Source: Giesbergeria sp. (GTDB lineage Bacteria; Pseudomonadota; Gammaproteobacteria; Burkholderiales; Burkholderiaceae_C). From it: a stretch of 64,000 bases of DNA. Position numbers and translations under genes: made by a program. The notes below the pieces were generated by a model. The model ran no database searches. It saw only the letters and a program-made list of their open reading frames with translations, and was not told the DNA's origin. This document shows, one piece after another, positions 9,495 to 19,141 of this stretch; the stretch's first letter is position 1; every line of letters starts with the position of its first letter. The stretch spans positions 1-64,000 of the forward strand of contig JAKLLE010000008.1 of assembly GCA_023150295.1 (NCBI GenBank), in the 5' to 3' direction.

Positions 9495-11603
9495 CTACCC
9501 CACCACAGCACTGTGCAGCACCGGCCTGCGCTTGATGCAGTTGCGCCCGGCACGCTTGGCGTCGTAGCAGGCCATGTCGGCGGCGTGGAGGATGGCAGGC
9601 ACATCGTGCACCGCGCCATCGAGCACCACCAGGCCGATGCTCACCTCCAACTGGAAGCTGCGCCCCTGCACGGTGGGCTGCCAGTCCTGTACCGCGCGGC
9701 GCAGTTGCTCGGCCAGGCTGCGCGCGTGCGCCTCGGAGCAATCGGGCAGCAGCACGGCAAATTCGTCACCGCCCAGCCGGGCAATCCACCCGGCCTTGCG
9801 CACCTGGGCCGCGAGCAGCAGGCCAATTTGGCGCAGCACCTCGTCGCCCGCTTCATGGCCCAGCGCATCGTTGACCACGGTGAAATGGTCCAGGTCCAGA
9901 AACAGCAGCACGGCAGAAGGATGCGGCTCCCCCTCCAGAGGGATGGGCGCGCTGTGGGACACGCCTGCCATGGCCTGCAGGCGCAACTCCAGGCCCTGGC
10001 GGTTGTCCAGTCCGGTCAGGGCGTCGTGCGTACGCGCCCAGGCACCCAGGCGGCGCGCCTGGCGCAGGGTGGTGGTTTCTTCCATGAGCCACAGCGTGCC
10101 CGCTTGGGGATCGTCGTCACGCACCGGGCGCGCCTGGGCCTGCACCCAGACGGTGCTGCCATCCTTGCGGCGCAGGCACAGTTCGCCGTCGATGCGGCCC
10201 TGCACACCGCAGGGACTACCCAGGCCCAGGCCCAGCCCATCGCGCGCCATGGGCGTACACACCACCCCTGCGGGGCGGCCACGCAGATCCGAGGGCTGGT
10301 AACCCAGCATCTGCGCCAACCGCTGCCCCACAGATTCGAGCCGCCCATTGCGCGTGACGGCCACGCCCACCGTGGCGTACTCCAGCGTGGCCTGGAATTG
10401 GTCCTGCACGGCACGCCACTGCTGGGTTTGGCGTGACTGCCGCTCCAGCAGGCCCTCAAACGCCTGGGCCAACTGGCCCACTTCTCCTGCGGCACGGGGC
10501 CAGGGCAAGAGTGGCGCGCCTTCGCCAGCCAGGCGCTGCGCCTGCTGGCGCAAGCGGGCCAGCGGCCAGGTCAGCCACCACAGCACCAGCACCACTACCA
10601 GCGCCAGCCCGGCGACCGCCACCACCACCTGTCCCCACGCCTGACGTTGCGCGCCCTGCAGCGGCGCCGCCAGCGCCTGCGTATCGGTCACCCGGGCCAC
10701 GGTCCATTGCGACAAGGGCATGCCGGCCAGGCTCACCATGGCCTGGTCAACGCGCCGCGTGGTTCCGGTGCCGGAGACGGCCATCTCGCTCGGCTCGCCC
10801 GAGCCCTGGACCAGGGCCTGCGCCAGGCCGGGCTCGTCACGCACCTGGCCCATGACCCGCACCGCGTTGGAGTGGGCCAGGATGGTGCCCCCCTGCGTGA
10901 ACACCAGCAGCCGGGTGTCGGGCCTCTGGGGAAGGGCCAGCGAGGCAGGGAGCAAGCCCTGTGACTGCAAGCGCAGCATGCCCGCGGCCACACCCAGCAG
11001 TGCGCCATCGCTGCGGTGCAAGGGCATGGTCAGCACGATGCGAGCGTCATCCACCCCACCCTGCAGCAGCTCGGCCACATGGGGCTTGCCGTCGCTTAGC
11101 GTGCTGTCCAACACCTGGCGCACCAGGGGTTCAACCTGCCCGTGGCGCAGAAACTGCCCCTGGTGAAGATGCACGCGCAGCGCCCCATCAGCGCGCACCA
11201 CCAGCACGGAGTCGAAGAACTGCACCGCAGGCAGGCCTTGCTGCAGCAGCCATTCCAGGGTGGAGGGCAGGTCCAGCATGTCGGGCGTGATGCCGGTGGC
11301 CACCGCGCGCAGCACCTTCTGGCTCTGTTCGAGCTTGCTCGACAGCAGGCGGGCAAAGACCTCCACCTCGTCGTTTTGCTGCGCCTCCAGGCGCTGGATC
11401 AGATCCTGGCCCGAAGCACGCGCCAGCAACCAGCCTGCCCCAGCCGCAGCCAGGAACAGCGCCAGCAGCGACACCAGCAGCACACGCAGCACCATGGGCC
11501 CCGGCCACGCACGACCCGACACCGCCCCTTCCAAAGAGGCGCTGTCCTGCGCCAGGGCATGCTGGCCAGCGGCATGAAGGGGTACGGTTGACACGGCGGG
11601 CAT
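9495..11603 (-). CDS. Membrane diguanylate cyclase with extracytoplasmic sensor, HAMP, PAS and GGDEF domains
   Basis: About 702 residues from ATG 11603; a GTG at 11672 would add 23 residues and is less likely. The first membrane helix is at about 38-60, then an extracytoplasmic CACHE-like sensor (about 65-300), a second helix (VVVAVAGLALVVVLVLWWL), a HAMP region, a PAS domain (YATVGVAVTRNGRLESVG onward, with a following DGSTVWVQAQ PAC segment) and a C-terminal GGDEF domain with HDALTGLDNR and RLGGDEFAVLLPD. The GGDEF motif is intact, so it should make cyclic di-GMP. The inhibitory site normally reading RxxD five residues ahead is RKAG, so product inhibition at that site is probably lost. The ligand is unknown. 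Confidence 0.88.
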   Translation of the reverse strand: MPAVSTVPLHAAGQHALAQDSASLEGAVSGRAWPGPMVLRVLLVSLLALFLAAAGAGWLLARASGQDLIQRLEAQQNDEVEVFARLLSSKLEQSQKVLRAVATGITPDMLDLPSTLEWLLQQGLPAVQFFDSVLVVRADGALRVHLHQGQFLRHGQVEPLVRQVLDSTLSDGKPHVAELLQGGVDDARIVLTMPLHRSDGALLGVAAGMLRLQSQGLLPASLALPQRPDTRLLVFTQGGTILAHSNAVRVMGQVRDEPGLAQALVQGSGEPSEMAVSGTGTTRRVDQAMVSLAGMPLSQWTVARVTDTQALAAPLQGAQRQAWGQVVVAVAGLALVVVLVLWWLTWPLARLRQQAQRLAGEGAPLLPWPRAAGEVGQLAQAFEGLLERQSRQTQQWRAVQDQFQATLEYATVGVAVTRNGRLESVGQRLAQMLGYQPSDLRGRPAGVVCTPMARDGLGLGLGSPCGVQGRIDGELCLRRKDGSTVWVQAQARPVRDDDPQAGTLWLMEETTTLRQARRLGAWARTHDALTGLDNRQGLELRLQAMAGVSHSAPIPLEGEPHPSAVLLFLDLDHFTVVNDALGHEAGDEVLRQIGLLLAAQVRKAGWIARLGGDEFAVLLPDCSEAHARSLAEQLRRAVQDWQPTVQGRSFQLEVSIGLVVLDGAVHDVPAILHAADMACYDAKRAGRNCIKRRPVLHSAVVG

Positions 11604-11752
11604 CGTTGCGGGGTGGTTCCAGCAACGAATATACGCAGCGCCCTGGCGCCAGGACTTGGGTGGAACCCTCACACCTGGGCAAGGAAAAACCCTGAGTGCA
11701 GCCCAGAATGATGGAATACGCCCCTGGGGCCGACACTGTGACCACTGCCACC

Positions 11753-11772
11753 AAGCACCTGAAGAGGTGCTT
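11753..11772 (-). terminator. Hairpin downstream of the Crp/Fnr gene
   Basis: A perfect 8-base stem AAGCACCT/AGGTGCTT with a four-base loop begins six bases past the Crp/Fnr stop codon on the minus strand. No U-rich tail follows, so it could be a weak terminator or an RNA-stabilising 3' hairpin that partly isolates the downstream GGDEF gene. Confidence 0.45.
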
Positions 11773-11777
11773 TCCCC

Positions 11778-12401
11778 TCAGCCTGCGGCCACCATCTCCA
11801 GAGCGCTGGGCTGGGGGAGCTTGAGGACATTGCCCGTACCCATGATCAGTCCGTGCTCACGCAGATTGCGAAGCACGCGTGAGAAAGTCTCGGGAGCGAT
11901 GCCCAGTTGGGCGGCGATGAGGCGCTTGCGCTGGTTCAGGATGACGCTCATGGCGCCGCTGTCGTCATGCTGGGCGTGCTGCAGCAGCCATTGTGCGCAG
12001 CGTGCCTCGGCGTCCTGGGCCAGGCGGCTGATGGCCAGTTCGGTCTGCTGGCGGTAGCCGGTGGCCAGGTCGCGCAACAGCGTTTGCACTGACTTGGGCA
12101 AGGTCTCCAGGCCGCGCTGGAACGATTCGAGCGACTGGCGGCGCAGTTGGACGCGGGTTTCGGCCACGATATCCACCGCGCAGGGCAGGTTCAACATGGC
12201 GGCAGAGGCATCCAGCCAGAAGGGCCCTTCGACCACACCGAGCTGGTGGCGCATTTGCCCTTCTTCGCGGATGCCCATTTGCACCCGGCCACTGACCAGG
12301 TAAAGCACGGAGCCGAGCTTCTCCTGGCGCACGCGCAAGACCTCGCCTGGGGCGGCGGTTTCGCACGCTGCGGAAGTATCGGGAGAAAGGTTGGGCCACA
12401 T
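11778..12401 (-). CDS. Crp/Fnr-family transcriptional regulator
   Basis: About 207 residues from ATG 12401 (MWPNLSPDTSAACETAAPG); TTG/ATG codons at 12452/12449 would add 16-17 residues but lie on an FNR-like box. An N-terminal cyclic-nucleotide-binding-type beta roll (about 20-115) is followed by a long helix and a C-terminal helix-turn-helix whose recognition helix, APETFSRVLRNLREHG, has the E..SR pattern of FNR-type proteins, predicting recognition of TTGAT...ATCAA sites. The cluster of four cysteines that holds the iron-sulfur centre in FNR is absent, so it is not a direct FNR-like oxygen sensor. It is divergent from the EAL/GGDEF gene. Confidence 0.85.
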   Translation of the reverse strand: MWPNLSPDTSAACETAAPGEVLRVRQEKLGSVLYLVSGRVQMGIREEGQMRHQLGVVEGPFWLDASAAMLNLPCAVDIVAETRVQLRRQSLESFQRGLETLPKSVQTLLRDLATGYRQQTELAISRLAQDAEARCAQWLLQHAQHDDSGAMSVILNQRKRLIAAQLGIAPETFSRVLRNLREHGLIMGTGNVLKLPQPSALEMVAAG

Positions 12402-12438
12402 AGAGGGGCGACTTTGCAGCGCTGATGCGCCCCCGGCA

Positions 12439-12452
12439 TTGACACACATCAA
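12439..12452. promoter_or_regulatory. FNR-like box in the divergent Crp/Fnr - EAL promoter region
   Basis: TTGACACACATCAA matches the FNR/ANR consensus TTGAT-N4-ATCAA at nine of ten defined bases. It sits 38 bases upstream of the chosen Crp/Fnr start and about 210 bases upstream of the EAL-CBS-GGDDF gene. Since the encoded regulator has an FNR-type recognition helix, autoregulation is the simplest reading. Confidence 0.55.
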
Positions 12453-12661
12453 ACGACGGGCGCAGCCGTTTTTGCAAGCGTTCGGGCTTTGCGCTGGGTC
12501 AAGACGGGCGGCAAAGCCCTCTTCGGGTTGACCCGGATGCCGTGCATGTCACCCTACTGTCATGCCCCGGTACTACCGTAACTACCTGTTACCAACCCCA
12601 GCTGTCCAGCCCGGTGCTGGCGCCACCCGCGCCGCCCGCCAGGCCCGATCTGAAAGACGCC

Positions 12662-14545
12662 ATGCCTGATCCCACCAACGACCCCCGCCAGAGGGTGCTG
12701 GCCGCCTTGTCGCCCGCCCTGCGCCAGGGCCAGGGGCCGCTGGCACAGATCATCCGTGAAGACCGGCTGCACTGCGTCTTCCAGCCACTGGGCGACCTGC
12801 AGTCGGGCCAGGTATTTGCCCACGAGGCCTTGATCCGCGGCCCGGTGGGCACCTCGCTGCACCGCCCGGACGCGCTGCTGGAAATGGCGCGCTGCGAGCG
12901 CATCCTCACCGACTTCGAGCTGGTCTGCGTGTTCACCGCCTTGCAACAATGGACACAGGCGCGCAGCCCCGGCCGCCTGTTTGTCAACATCAGTGCCGAC
13001 GCGCTGGTGCACGGCGTCAACCTGTGCGGCTCCAACCTGTTGTTGCAGACCATGCGCTCGCTGGGCCTGCTGCCGCGCATGGTGGTATTCGAGATCACCG
13101 AACACGAGCGTGTGACCGACATGACCGCTTTGCGCGAGGCCGTGCAGCTACTGCACCGCGCAGGCATGCGTTTGGCGCTGGACGACTTTGGCGACGGCCG
13201 CTCCAGCCTGCGCCTGTGGTCCGAGGTCAAGCCCGAGTACGTGAAGATCGATAAATACTTCATCGCCGACCTCGCCGAGCACCCCGAAAGCCTGCAGATG
13301 CTGCGCGCCATCAAGGGAATTGCAGAGATCTTTGGAACCCAGCTGGTGGCCGAAGGCATCGAGACGGCCGAAGACCTGCGTGCGCTGCGTGATCTGGACA
13401 TCGCCTATGGCCAGGGCTGGCTGCTCGGGCGCCCGGCCCTGCAACCACGCACGGCACTGGAAGCAGGCGCCCTGGAAGTGCTGCACGACCGCCGCGTGGC
13501 GGTGCTGCCTCAACTGGAGCAATCCATCCGGCCCGGCATTCTGCGTGGCCTCCAGGTGGTGCAGGCCCCTACCGTGACCCCGGCCACCACCAACGATGAA
13601 GTGGCGCAACTGTTCATGCAGCAAAACGGCCTGCATGCACTGTGCCTGGTCGAAGAATCGCGGCCGGTGGCGCTGATCAACCGCCACGACTTCCTCAACC
13701 ACTACGCAGCGCTGTACTTCCGCGAAGTGCACGGCCGCAAGCCCTGCACCACACTGGCCAACCATGCACCCCGCATTGTGGAGCTGGACTGTGACGTGAA
13801 CCAGCTCATCGGCATCCTCACCTCACAGGACCAGCGCTACCTGAGCGACGGCTTCATCGTGACCGACAACGGGTGCTACGTGGGCTTGGGTACCGGTGAC
13901 CAACTGGTGCGCGCCGTGACGGAGTCGCGCATCGAGGCGGCACGCCACGCCAATCCGCTGACCTTCCTGCCGGGCAATATTCCGATCAGCATGCACATCG
14001 AGCGCCTACTGGCCAGCGGCAACCCGTTTGTGGCCTGCTATGCGGACCTCAACGACTTCAAGCCCTTCAACGACCACTACGGCTACTGGCGCGGCGACGA
14101 GATGATCCGCCTGGCCGCCCGCCTGGTGGTGGCGCACTGCGATGCACGGCGCGACTTTGTCGGCCATGTGGGCGGCGACGATTTTGTGGTGCTGTTCCAG
14201 AGCGACGATTGGCTGCTGCGCTGCCAGGCCATTGTGGACGCCTTCGCGCACGAAGCCCGGCTGCTGTACGACGAAGCGGGCCGCCAGGCCGGGGGCATCC
14301 ACGCCGAAGACCGCCACGGGGTGCAGCGCTTCTTCCCCTGCACCAGCCTGTCGCTGGGCGTGGCACAGATTCTGCCGGGGAGCTTTCGCCACCCCGAGGA
14401 AGTGGCCAACCTGGCCGCCCGTGCCAAGCACGAAGCCAAGCAGTCGCGCAGCGGCATTGCCGTGCTGCCCTGCCCGGCCACGGTCCCCAACAGCGGGCTG
14501 GAAGCGCCCCAGCAGCCGCAAACCGCCGACGCGCTGGTGGCCTGA
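12662..14545 (+). CDS. EAL - CBS - GGDEF cyclic di-GMP protein (probable phosphodiesterase)
   Basis: A 627-residue cytoplasmic protein from ATG 12662; an upstream ATG at 12542 exists but has no good ribosome binding site. The EAL domain comes first (HEALIRG near residue 55) and keeps the metal and catalytic residues: NIS, EITE, DDFGDG, VKIDK, AEGIE and GQGWLLGRP. A CBS-pair-like segment follows (about 285-415), then a GGDEF domain in which the signature is GGDDF (504-508). With the EAL set complete, cyclic di-GMP hydrolysis is the likely activity, while the GGDDF domain may be a weak cyclase or a GTP-binding regulator. It is convergent with the efflux operon, with eight bases between the stops. 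Confidence 0.88.
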   Translation: MPDPTNDPRQRVLAALSPALRQGQGPLAQIIREDRLHCVFQPLGDLQSGQVFAHEALIRGPVGTSLHRPDALLEMARCERILTDFELVCVFTALQQWTQARSPGRLFVNISADALVHGVNLCGSNLLLQTMRSLGLLPRMVVFEITEHERVTDMTALREAVQLLHRAGMRLALDDFGDGRSSLRLWSEVKPEYVKIDKYFIADLAEHPESLQMLRAIKGIAEIFGTQLVAEGIETAEDLRALRDLDIAYGQGWLLGRPALQPRTALEAGALEVLHDRRVAVLPQLEQSIRPGILRGLQVVQAPTVTPATTNDEVAQLFMQQNGLHALCLVEESRPVALINRHDFLNHYAALYFREVHGRKPCTTLANHAPRIVELDCDVNQLIGILTSQDQRYLSDGFIVTDNGCYVGLGTGDQLVRAVTESRIEAARHANPLTFLPGNIPISMHIERLLASGNPFVACYADLNDFKPFNDHYGYWRGDEMIRLAARLVVAHCDARRDFVGHVGGDDFVVLFQSDDWLLRCQAIVDAFAHEARLLYDEAGRQAGGIHAEDRHGVQRFFPCTSLSLGVAQILPGSFRHPEEVANLAARAKHEAKQSRSGIAVLPCPATVPNSGLEAPQQPQTADALVA

Positions 14546-14553
14546 TCCGCCTG

Positions 14554-15978
14554 TCAGTCGGTCTCTGGCGCCTTGTCGGCCCAACCACCCCCCAGGGCCT
14601 TGTACAGCGCGACCTGGTTCTGGCGCAGCGCGAGCCGGGTTTGCGCCAGCGCCTGCTGGGCACTGAACACCGAGCGCTGCGCGTCCAGCACCTCCAGCGA
14701 GCTGGCCACGCCGTTGCGGTAACGCAGGTCGGCCAGGCGCAGGCGTTCGGCCTCGGCGTTGGTCTGGGCACGCTGGGCGTCCACCTGGTCGGCCAGCGTG
14801 GCGCGACCGGCCAGCGCGTCGGCCACCTCGCGGAAGGCCGTCTGGATGGCTTTTTCGTACTGCGCCAGGGCAATGCCTTGCGCCGCCCGGGCCGATTCGA
14901 GCGACGCCTGGTTGCGCCCGGCGTCAAAGATCGGCAGCAGCGCCTGGGGCGCGAGCGACCAGCCCCAGGAGCCGTCCTTGAACAGGCCCGACAACGCATT
15001 GCTCGCCGTACCCGCGCTGGCGGTCAGGCTGATGCGCGGGAAAAAGGCCGCGCGCGCCGCGCCAATGTTGGCGTTGGCCGCGATGAGGGTCTGCTCGGCC
15101 TGGCGCACATCGGCCCGCTGGGCCAGCAAGTCCGACGGCAGCCCCGCCGGCACTTCGGCCAACGCGGTACTGACGGGCGCGGTGGCTTCTAGCAGGCGGG
15201 CCTCGGGCGCCTTGCCCAACAGCAGCGTCAGGGCATTGGCGTCCAGCGCGCGCTGTCGCAATTGCTGGGCCAAGGCAACGCGCGCCGTGGCCACAAGCGC
15301 CTCTGCCTGGCGCAGATCCAATGCGGAAGCCACACCCTGCCGATAGCGCATTTGCACCAGACGCAGGGACTCTTCGCGCGTGGCCAGCGTGCTGCGCGTC
15401 AGTGCCAGCAATTCCTCGTCCGCCTGCAAGGCCAGCCAGGTGCTTGTCACCGAAGCCACCAGGCTGGTCTGCACCGCGCGGCGCGCTTCCTCGCTGGCCA
15501 GGTACTGGGCCAGCGCGGCTTCCTTGAGGCTGGCAATGCGGCCAAAAAAGTCGATCTCCCACGATGCAAAGGTCAGCCCTGCGGTGTAGGCGCTGCTGAT
15601 GCTGTCCTGGGATGTGGTCTGCCTGCTGCCCGTGGTGGCCAGGTTGACGGTGGGCGTGAGGTCGGCCGCACGGATCTGGTGCTGGGCACGGGCCTGCTCG
15701 ATGGCCAGCACGGCCACGCGCAGGTCGCGGTTGTGCTCCAGCGCCTGGGTGATGAGCGCACGCAGGCGCTCATCGCGCGCGAAGTCCTGCCAGGGCAGGG
15801 CTGCCACTGACGCGGCGCTGCCCGCTGCCGTTGCCAGGCCGGGCCATTGCTCGGCCACTGGCGCGGCTGGCCGCTCGTACACCGGCATCATCGAGCAGGC
15901 ACTGAGCCACAAAGCCGCCAGTGCCGCCGCCACCGGTGCGGGACGAAAGGCCAGCGGCCTGATCATGGATTTACGCAT
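14554..15978 (-). CDS. RND efflux outer-membrane channel lipoprotein (NodT/OprM family)
   Basis: A 474-residue outer-membrane factor. The lipobox LSAC places the lipid on Cys28. The mature protein has the duplicated outer-membrane efflux protein domain with long helical repeats (for example RALITQALEHNRDLRVAVLA), forming the TolC-like trimeric duct for the pump. The ATG at 15978 follows GAGGATTCCC, a good ribosome binding site, and overlaps the end of the pump gene by eight bases, so translation is coupled. It is the third gene of the efflux operon. Drug range cannot be read from sequence. Confidence 0.92.
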   Translation of the reverse strand: MRKSMIRPLAFRPAPVAAALAALWLSACSMMPVYERPAAPVAEQWPGLATAAGSAASVAALPWQDFARDERLRALITQALEHNRDLRVAVLAIEQARAQHQIRAADLTPTVNLATTGSRQTTSQDSISSAYTAGLTFASWEIDFFGRIASLKEAALAQYLASEEARRAVQTSLVASVTSTWLALQADEELLALTRSTLATREESLRLVQMRYRQGVASALDLRQAEALVATARVALAQQLRQRALDANALTLLLGKAPEARLLEATAPVSTALAEVPAGLPSDLLAQRADVRQAEQTLIAANANIGAARAAFFPRISLTASAGTASNALSGLFKDGSWGWSLAPQALLPIFDAGRNQASLESARAAQGIALAQYEKAIQTAFREVADALAGRATLADQVDAQRAQTNAEAERLRLADLRYRNGVASSLEVLDAQRSVFSAQQALAQTRLALRQNQVALYKALGGGWADKAPETD

Positions 15979-18900
15979 GGGAATCCTCCACACCCGTCTG
16001 GTGCGCATGCTGCGCATCGAATTGGCGCTGGCGTGCACTGCCCTTGAACAGGCCACGCACCAGCACAAAGAACAAGGGCACAAACACCACGGCCAGTACC
16101 GTGCCGGTGAGCATGCCGCCGATCACGCCGGTACCGATGGCGCGCTGCGATGCCGAGCCCGCACCAGTGGCCAGGGCCAGCGGCAGCACCCCCAGCGTGA
16201 AGGCCAGCGAAGTCATCACAATGGGGCGCAGGCGCAGGTGGGCGGCGGCCAAGGCCGCCTCGATCACGCTGCGGCCCTGGGCCTGCAGGTCCTTGGCGAA
16301 CTCAACGATCAGGATGGCGTTCTTGGCCGACAGGCCGATGATGGTGATCAGGCCCACCTGGAAGTACACGTCATTGGAGTACCCGCGCAGCAGCGTGCCC
16401 AGCAGCACACCCACCACACCCAGGGGCACCACCAGGATGACGGCGAAGGGGATGGACCAGCTCTCGTACAGCGCCGCCAGGCACAGGAACACCGCCAGGA
16501 TGGCAAACGCATAGACCACCAGCGCCTGCGAACCCGCCAGCTTTTCCTCGCGCGACTGGCCCGTCCATTCAAAGCCGAAGCCCTGGGGCAGCTGGCCCGC
16601 CAGGCGCTCCATTTCGGCCATGGCGTCGCCCGTGCTGTAGCCCGGTGCGGCGCTGCCGGTGATGCGCATGGCGGGATAGCCGTTGTAGCGCACGGCCTGC
16701 ATGGCGCCCGTCACCCAACGCGTGCTGGCAAAGGCCGACAGCGGCACTGCCTGGCCCTTGTTGTTGAGCACCGTCAGGCGCAAGGCATCCTCGGGCTGCA
16801 TGCGGGTGGGTGCATCGGCCTGCACCACCACGCGCTGCAAACGCCCCGCGCTGGGGAAGTCATTGACGTAGGTGGAACCCAGGCCCGTGGCAATGGATGC
16901 GTTGATGGCGTCAAACCCCACACCCTGCGCCTGCGCCTTGTCACGGTCGATGTCGATCTGCAGCTGCGGCGCATCCTCCAGGCCGTCGGGACGCACCTGG
17001 GTGAGCACCTTGCTTTGCGAGGCCATGCCCAGCAACTGGTTGCGTGCAGCCACCAGCGCATCGCGCCCCTGGCCTGCGCGGTCCTGCAGGCGGAAGGTGA
17101 AGCCCGACGACGAACCCAATTCGGGAATGGGCGGCGGGCTCAGCGGGAAGATGAAGGCGTCGCGCACCTGGGACAGCGCACCGAACGCGCGCCCCGCCAG
17201 GCCCTGCGCCGAGCTGGCCTCGCCGGGACGCTCGGACCAGTCCTTGAGGGTCACAAAGGCCAAGGCAGCGTTCTGCCCCAGGCCCGAGAACGAGAAGCCC
17301 AGCACGCTGACCATGCTTTGTACCTCGGGCTGCTTCAGCACAAAGCCCTCCACCTGTTGCATGACCGCCAGCGTGCGCTCCTGCGTGGCACCGGGGGGCA
17401 ACTGCACGTTGACGAGCATGGTGCCCTGGTCCTCGTTGGGCAGGAAGGACGTGGGCAGGCGCTGGTACACCACAGCGGCCGCCCCGACCACGGCCAGGTA
17501 CACCAGCATGGTGCGCCCGGCTCGCGGCAGCCAACGCCCCAGCCAGCCCTCGTAGCCCTTGGCGGTGCGGGCAAAGCCTCGGTTGAACCAGCCAAAGAAA
17601 CCGGTCTTTTCGTGGTGGTGCCCCGCTTGCACTGGCTTGAGCAAGGTGGCGCACAGCGCAGGCGTGAGCGACAGCGCCATGAAGGCCGAGAACGCAATCG
17701 ACACGCCCATCACCGCCGCAAACTGCCGGTAGATGTTGCCCACCGCCCCGCCAAAGAAGGCCAGCGGCACGAACACCGAGACCAGCACCACCGTGATGCC
17801 GACAATCGCCCCGGAGATCTGACTCATGGCCTTGCGCGTCGCCTCCAGCGGAGGCAGGCCCTCTTCGCTCATGATGCGTTCGACGTTTTCGACCACCACG
17901 ATGGCGTCGTCCACCACGATGCCGATGACCAGCACCATGCCGAACATGGTGAGCACGTTGATCGAAAAGCCCATGGCCAGCAGCGAGGCAAAGGTGCCCA
18001 GCAGCGCCACCGGCACCACGATGGTGGGAATCACCGTGTAGCGCCAGTTCTGCAGGAACAGGAACATCACCAGAAACACCAGCACCACGGCCTCCACCAG
18101 CGTCATGGCGACCTGTTGGATGGAGATCTTGATGAAGCGCGAGCTGTCGTAGGGCACGGCCCACTGCATGCCCTTGGGGAAATAGCGCTCCAGCTCGGTC
18201 ATCTTGTTGCGCACCGCCTGTGCCGTGGCCAAGGCGTTGCCCGAGGGCGAGAGCTGCACACCCAGCGCCGTGGACGGCTTGCCGTTCAGGCGCGCCGAGG
18301 TGGCATAGGTCTGGCCACCCTGCTCGATGCGCGCCACATCCTTGAGGCGCACGGTGGCGCCATCGCTGCTGGCGCGCAGCACGATGTTGCCGAACTGCTC
18401 CACGCTGCTGAGCTGGCCGTTGACCACTACGGTGGCCGCAATGGACTGCCCGGCCACGTTGGGCAGCGCACCGATCTCGCCTGCCGAGACCTGGGCGTTT
18501 TGCGCGCGAATGGCGGCGTTGACTTCCGCCGCGCTGAGGTTGTAGCCCAGCAGCTTGGCCGGGTCGATCCAGATGCGCATTGCGCGCTCGGTGCCGAACA
18601 ATTGCGCCTGGCCCACGCCGGACAGGCGCTGGATTTCGGGCAACACGTTGCGCGAGGCGTAGTCGCCCAGCGCCACCGGATCCCAGGCCGGGTCGTCGGA
18701 CGACAGCACCGTGACCAGCAGGAAGTTGCTGCGCGACTTTTCCACGCGCACGCCCTGCTGCGTGACGGCCGATGGCAGGCGCGGCGTGGCGCGCGAAAGG
18801 CGGTTCTGCACATCCACCTGGGCCAGGTCGGCATTGCTGCCGGGCTCGAAGCTCAGGGTGAGCGTTCCGGTGCCGTTGGCCTGTGCCACGGACTCCATGT

Positions 18901-19129
18901 AGATGAGTCCGGGCGAGCCGTTCATCTCCTGCTCGATGACGGACAGCACGCTGTCTTCCAGCGTCTTGGCCGATGCACCAGGGTAGGCGGCGGACACCAC
19001 GATGGACGGCGGTGCCACCGGGGGGTATTGCGCAATGGGAAGCTGTGTGATGGCCACACCCCCGGCCACCATGATGAACAGCGCGATGACCCAGGCAAAG
19101 ATGGGCCGGTCAATGAAAAATCGTGCCAT
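15971..19129 (-). CDS. RND multidrug efflux pump, inner-membrane transporter (HAE1/AcrB type)
   Basis: A 1052-residue proton-driven exporter, the usual length for the AcrB/MexB family. The N-terminus [20 protein letters not shown] is membrane helix 1, followed by the two large periplasmic loops and twelve helices in total. The proton relay is intact: adjacent aspartates in [17 protein letters not shown] (helix 4) and the lysine in [13 protein letters not shown] (helix 10). It begins 12 bases after the adaptor gene. With adaptor and channel it forms a tripartite pump for hydrophobic drugs, dyes or solvents. Confidence 0.95.
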   Translation of the reverse strand: MARFFIDRPIFAWVIALFIMVAGGVAITQLPIAQYPPVAPPSIVVSAAYPGASAKTLEDSVLSVIEQEMNGSPGLIYMESVAQANGTGTLTLSFEPGSNADLAQVDVQNRLSRATPRLPSAVTQQGVRVEKSRSNFLLVTVLSSDDPAWDPVALGDYASRNVLPEIQRLSGVGQAQLFGTERAMRIWIDPAKLLGYNLSAAEVNAAIRAQNAQVSAGEIGALPNVAGQSIAATVVVNGQLSSVEQFGNIVLRASSDGATVRLKDVARIEQGGQTYATSARLNGKPSTALGVQLSPSGNALATAQAVRNKMTELERYFPKGMQWAVPYDSSRFIKISIQQVAMTLVEAVVLVFLVMFLFLQNWRYTVIPTIVVPVALLGTFASLLAMGFSINVLTMFGMVLVIGIVVDDAIVVVENVERIMSEEGLPPLEATRKAMSQISGAIVGITVVLVSVFVPLAFFGGAVGNIYRQFAAVMGVSIAFSAFMALSLTPALCATLLKPVQAGHHHEKTGFFGWFNRGFARTAKGYEGWLGRWLPRAGRTMLVYLAVVGAAAVVYQRLPTSFLPNEDQGTMLVNVQLPPGATQERTLAVMQQVEGFVLKQPEVQSMVSVLGFSFSGLGQNAALAFVTLKDWSERPGEASSAQGLAGRAFGALSQVRDAFIFPLSPPPIPELGSSSGFTFRLQDRAGQGRDALVAARNQLLGMASQSKVLTQVRPDGLEDAPQLQIDIDRDKAQAQGVGFDAINASIATGLGSTYVNDFPSAGRLQRVVVQADAPTRMQPEDALRLTVLNNKGQAVPLSAFASTRWVTGAMQAVRYNGYPAMRITGSAAPGYSTGDAMAEMERLAGQLPQGFGFEWTGQSREEKLAGSQALVVYAFAILAVFLCLAALYESWSIPFAVILVVPLGVVGVLLGTLLRGYSNDVYFQVGLITIIGLSAKNAILIVEFAKDLQAQGRSVIEAALAAAHLRLRPIVMTSLAFTLGVLPLALATGAGSASQRAIGTGVIGGMLTGTVLAVVFVPLFFVLVRGLFKGSARQRQFDAQHAHQTGVEDSHA

Positions 19130-19141
19130 GGAGCAGCTCCT

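Noticed and set aside
12542..12661. Longer N-terminus of the EAL-CBS-GGDDF protein from ATG 12542
   Set aside because: The added 40 residues are low-complexity Pro/Ala-rich sequence with no ribosome binding site, and the family fold begins after ATG 12662.
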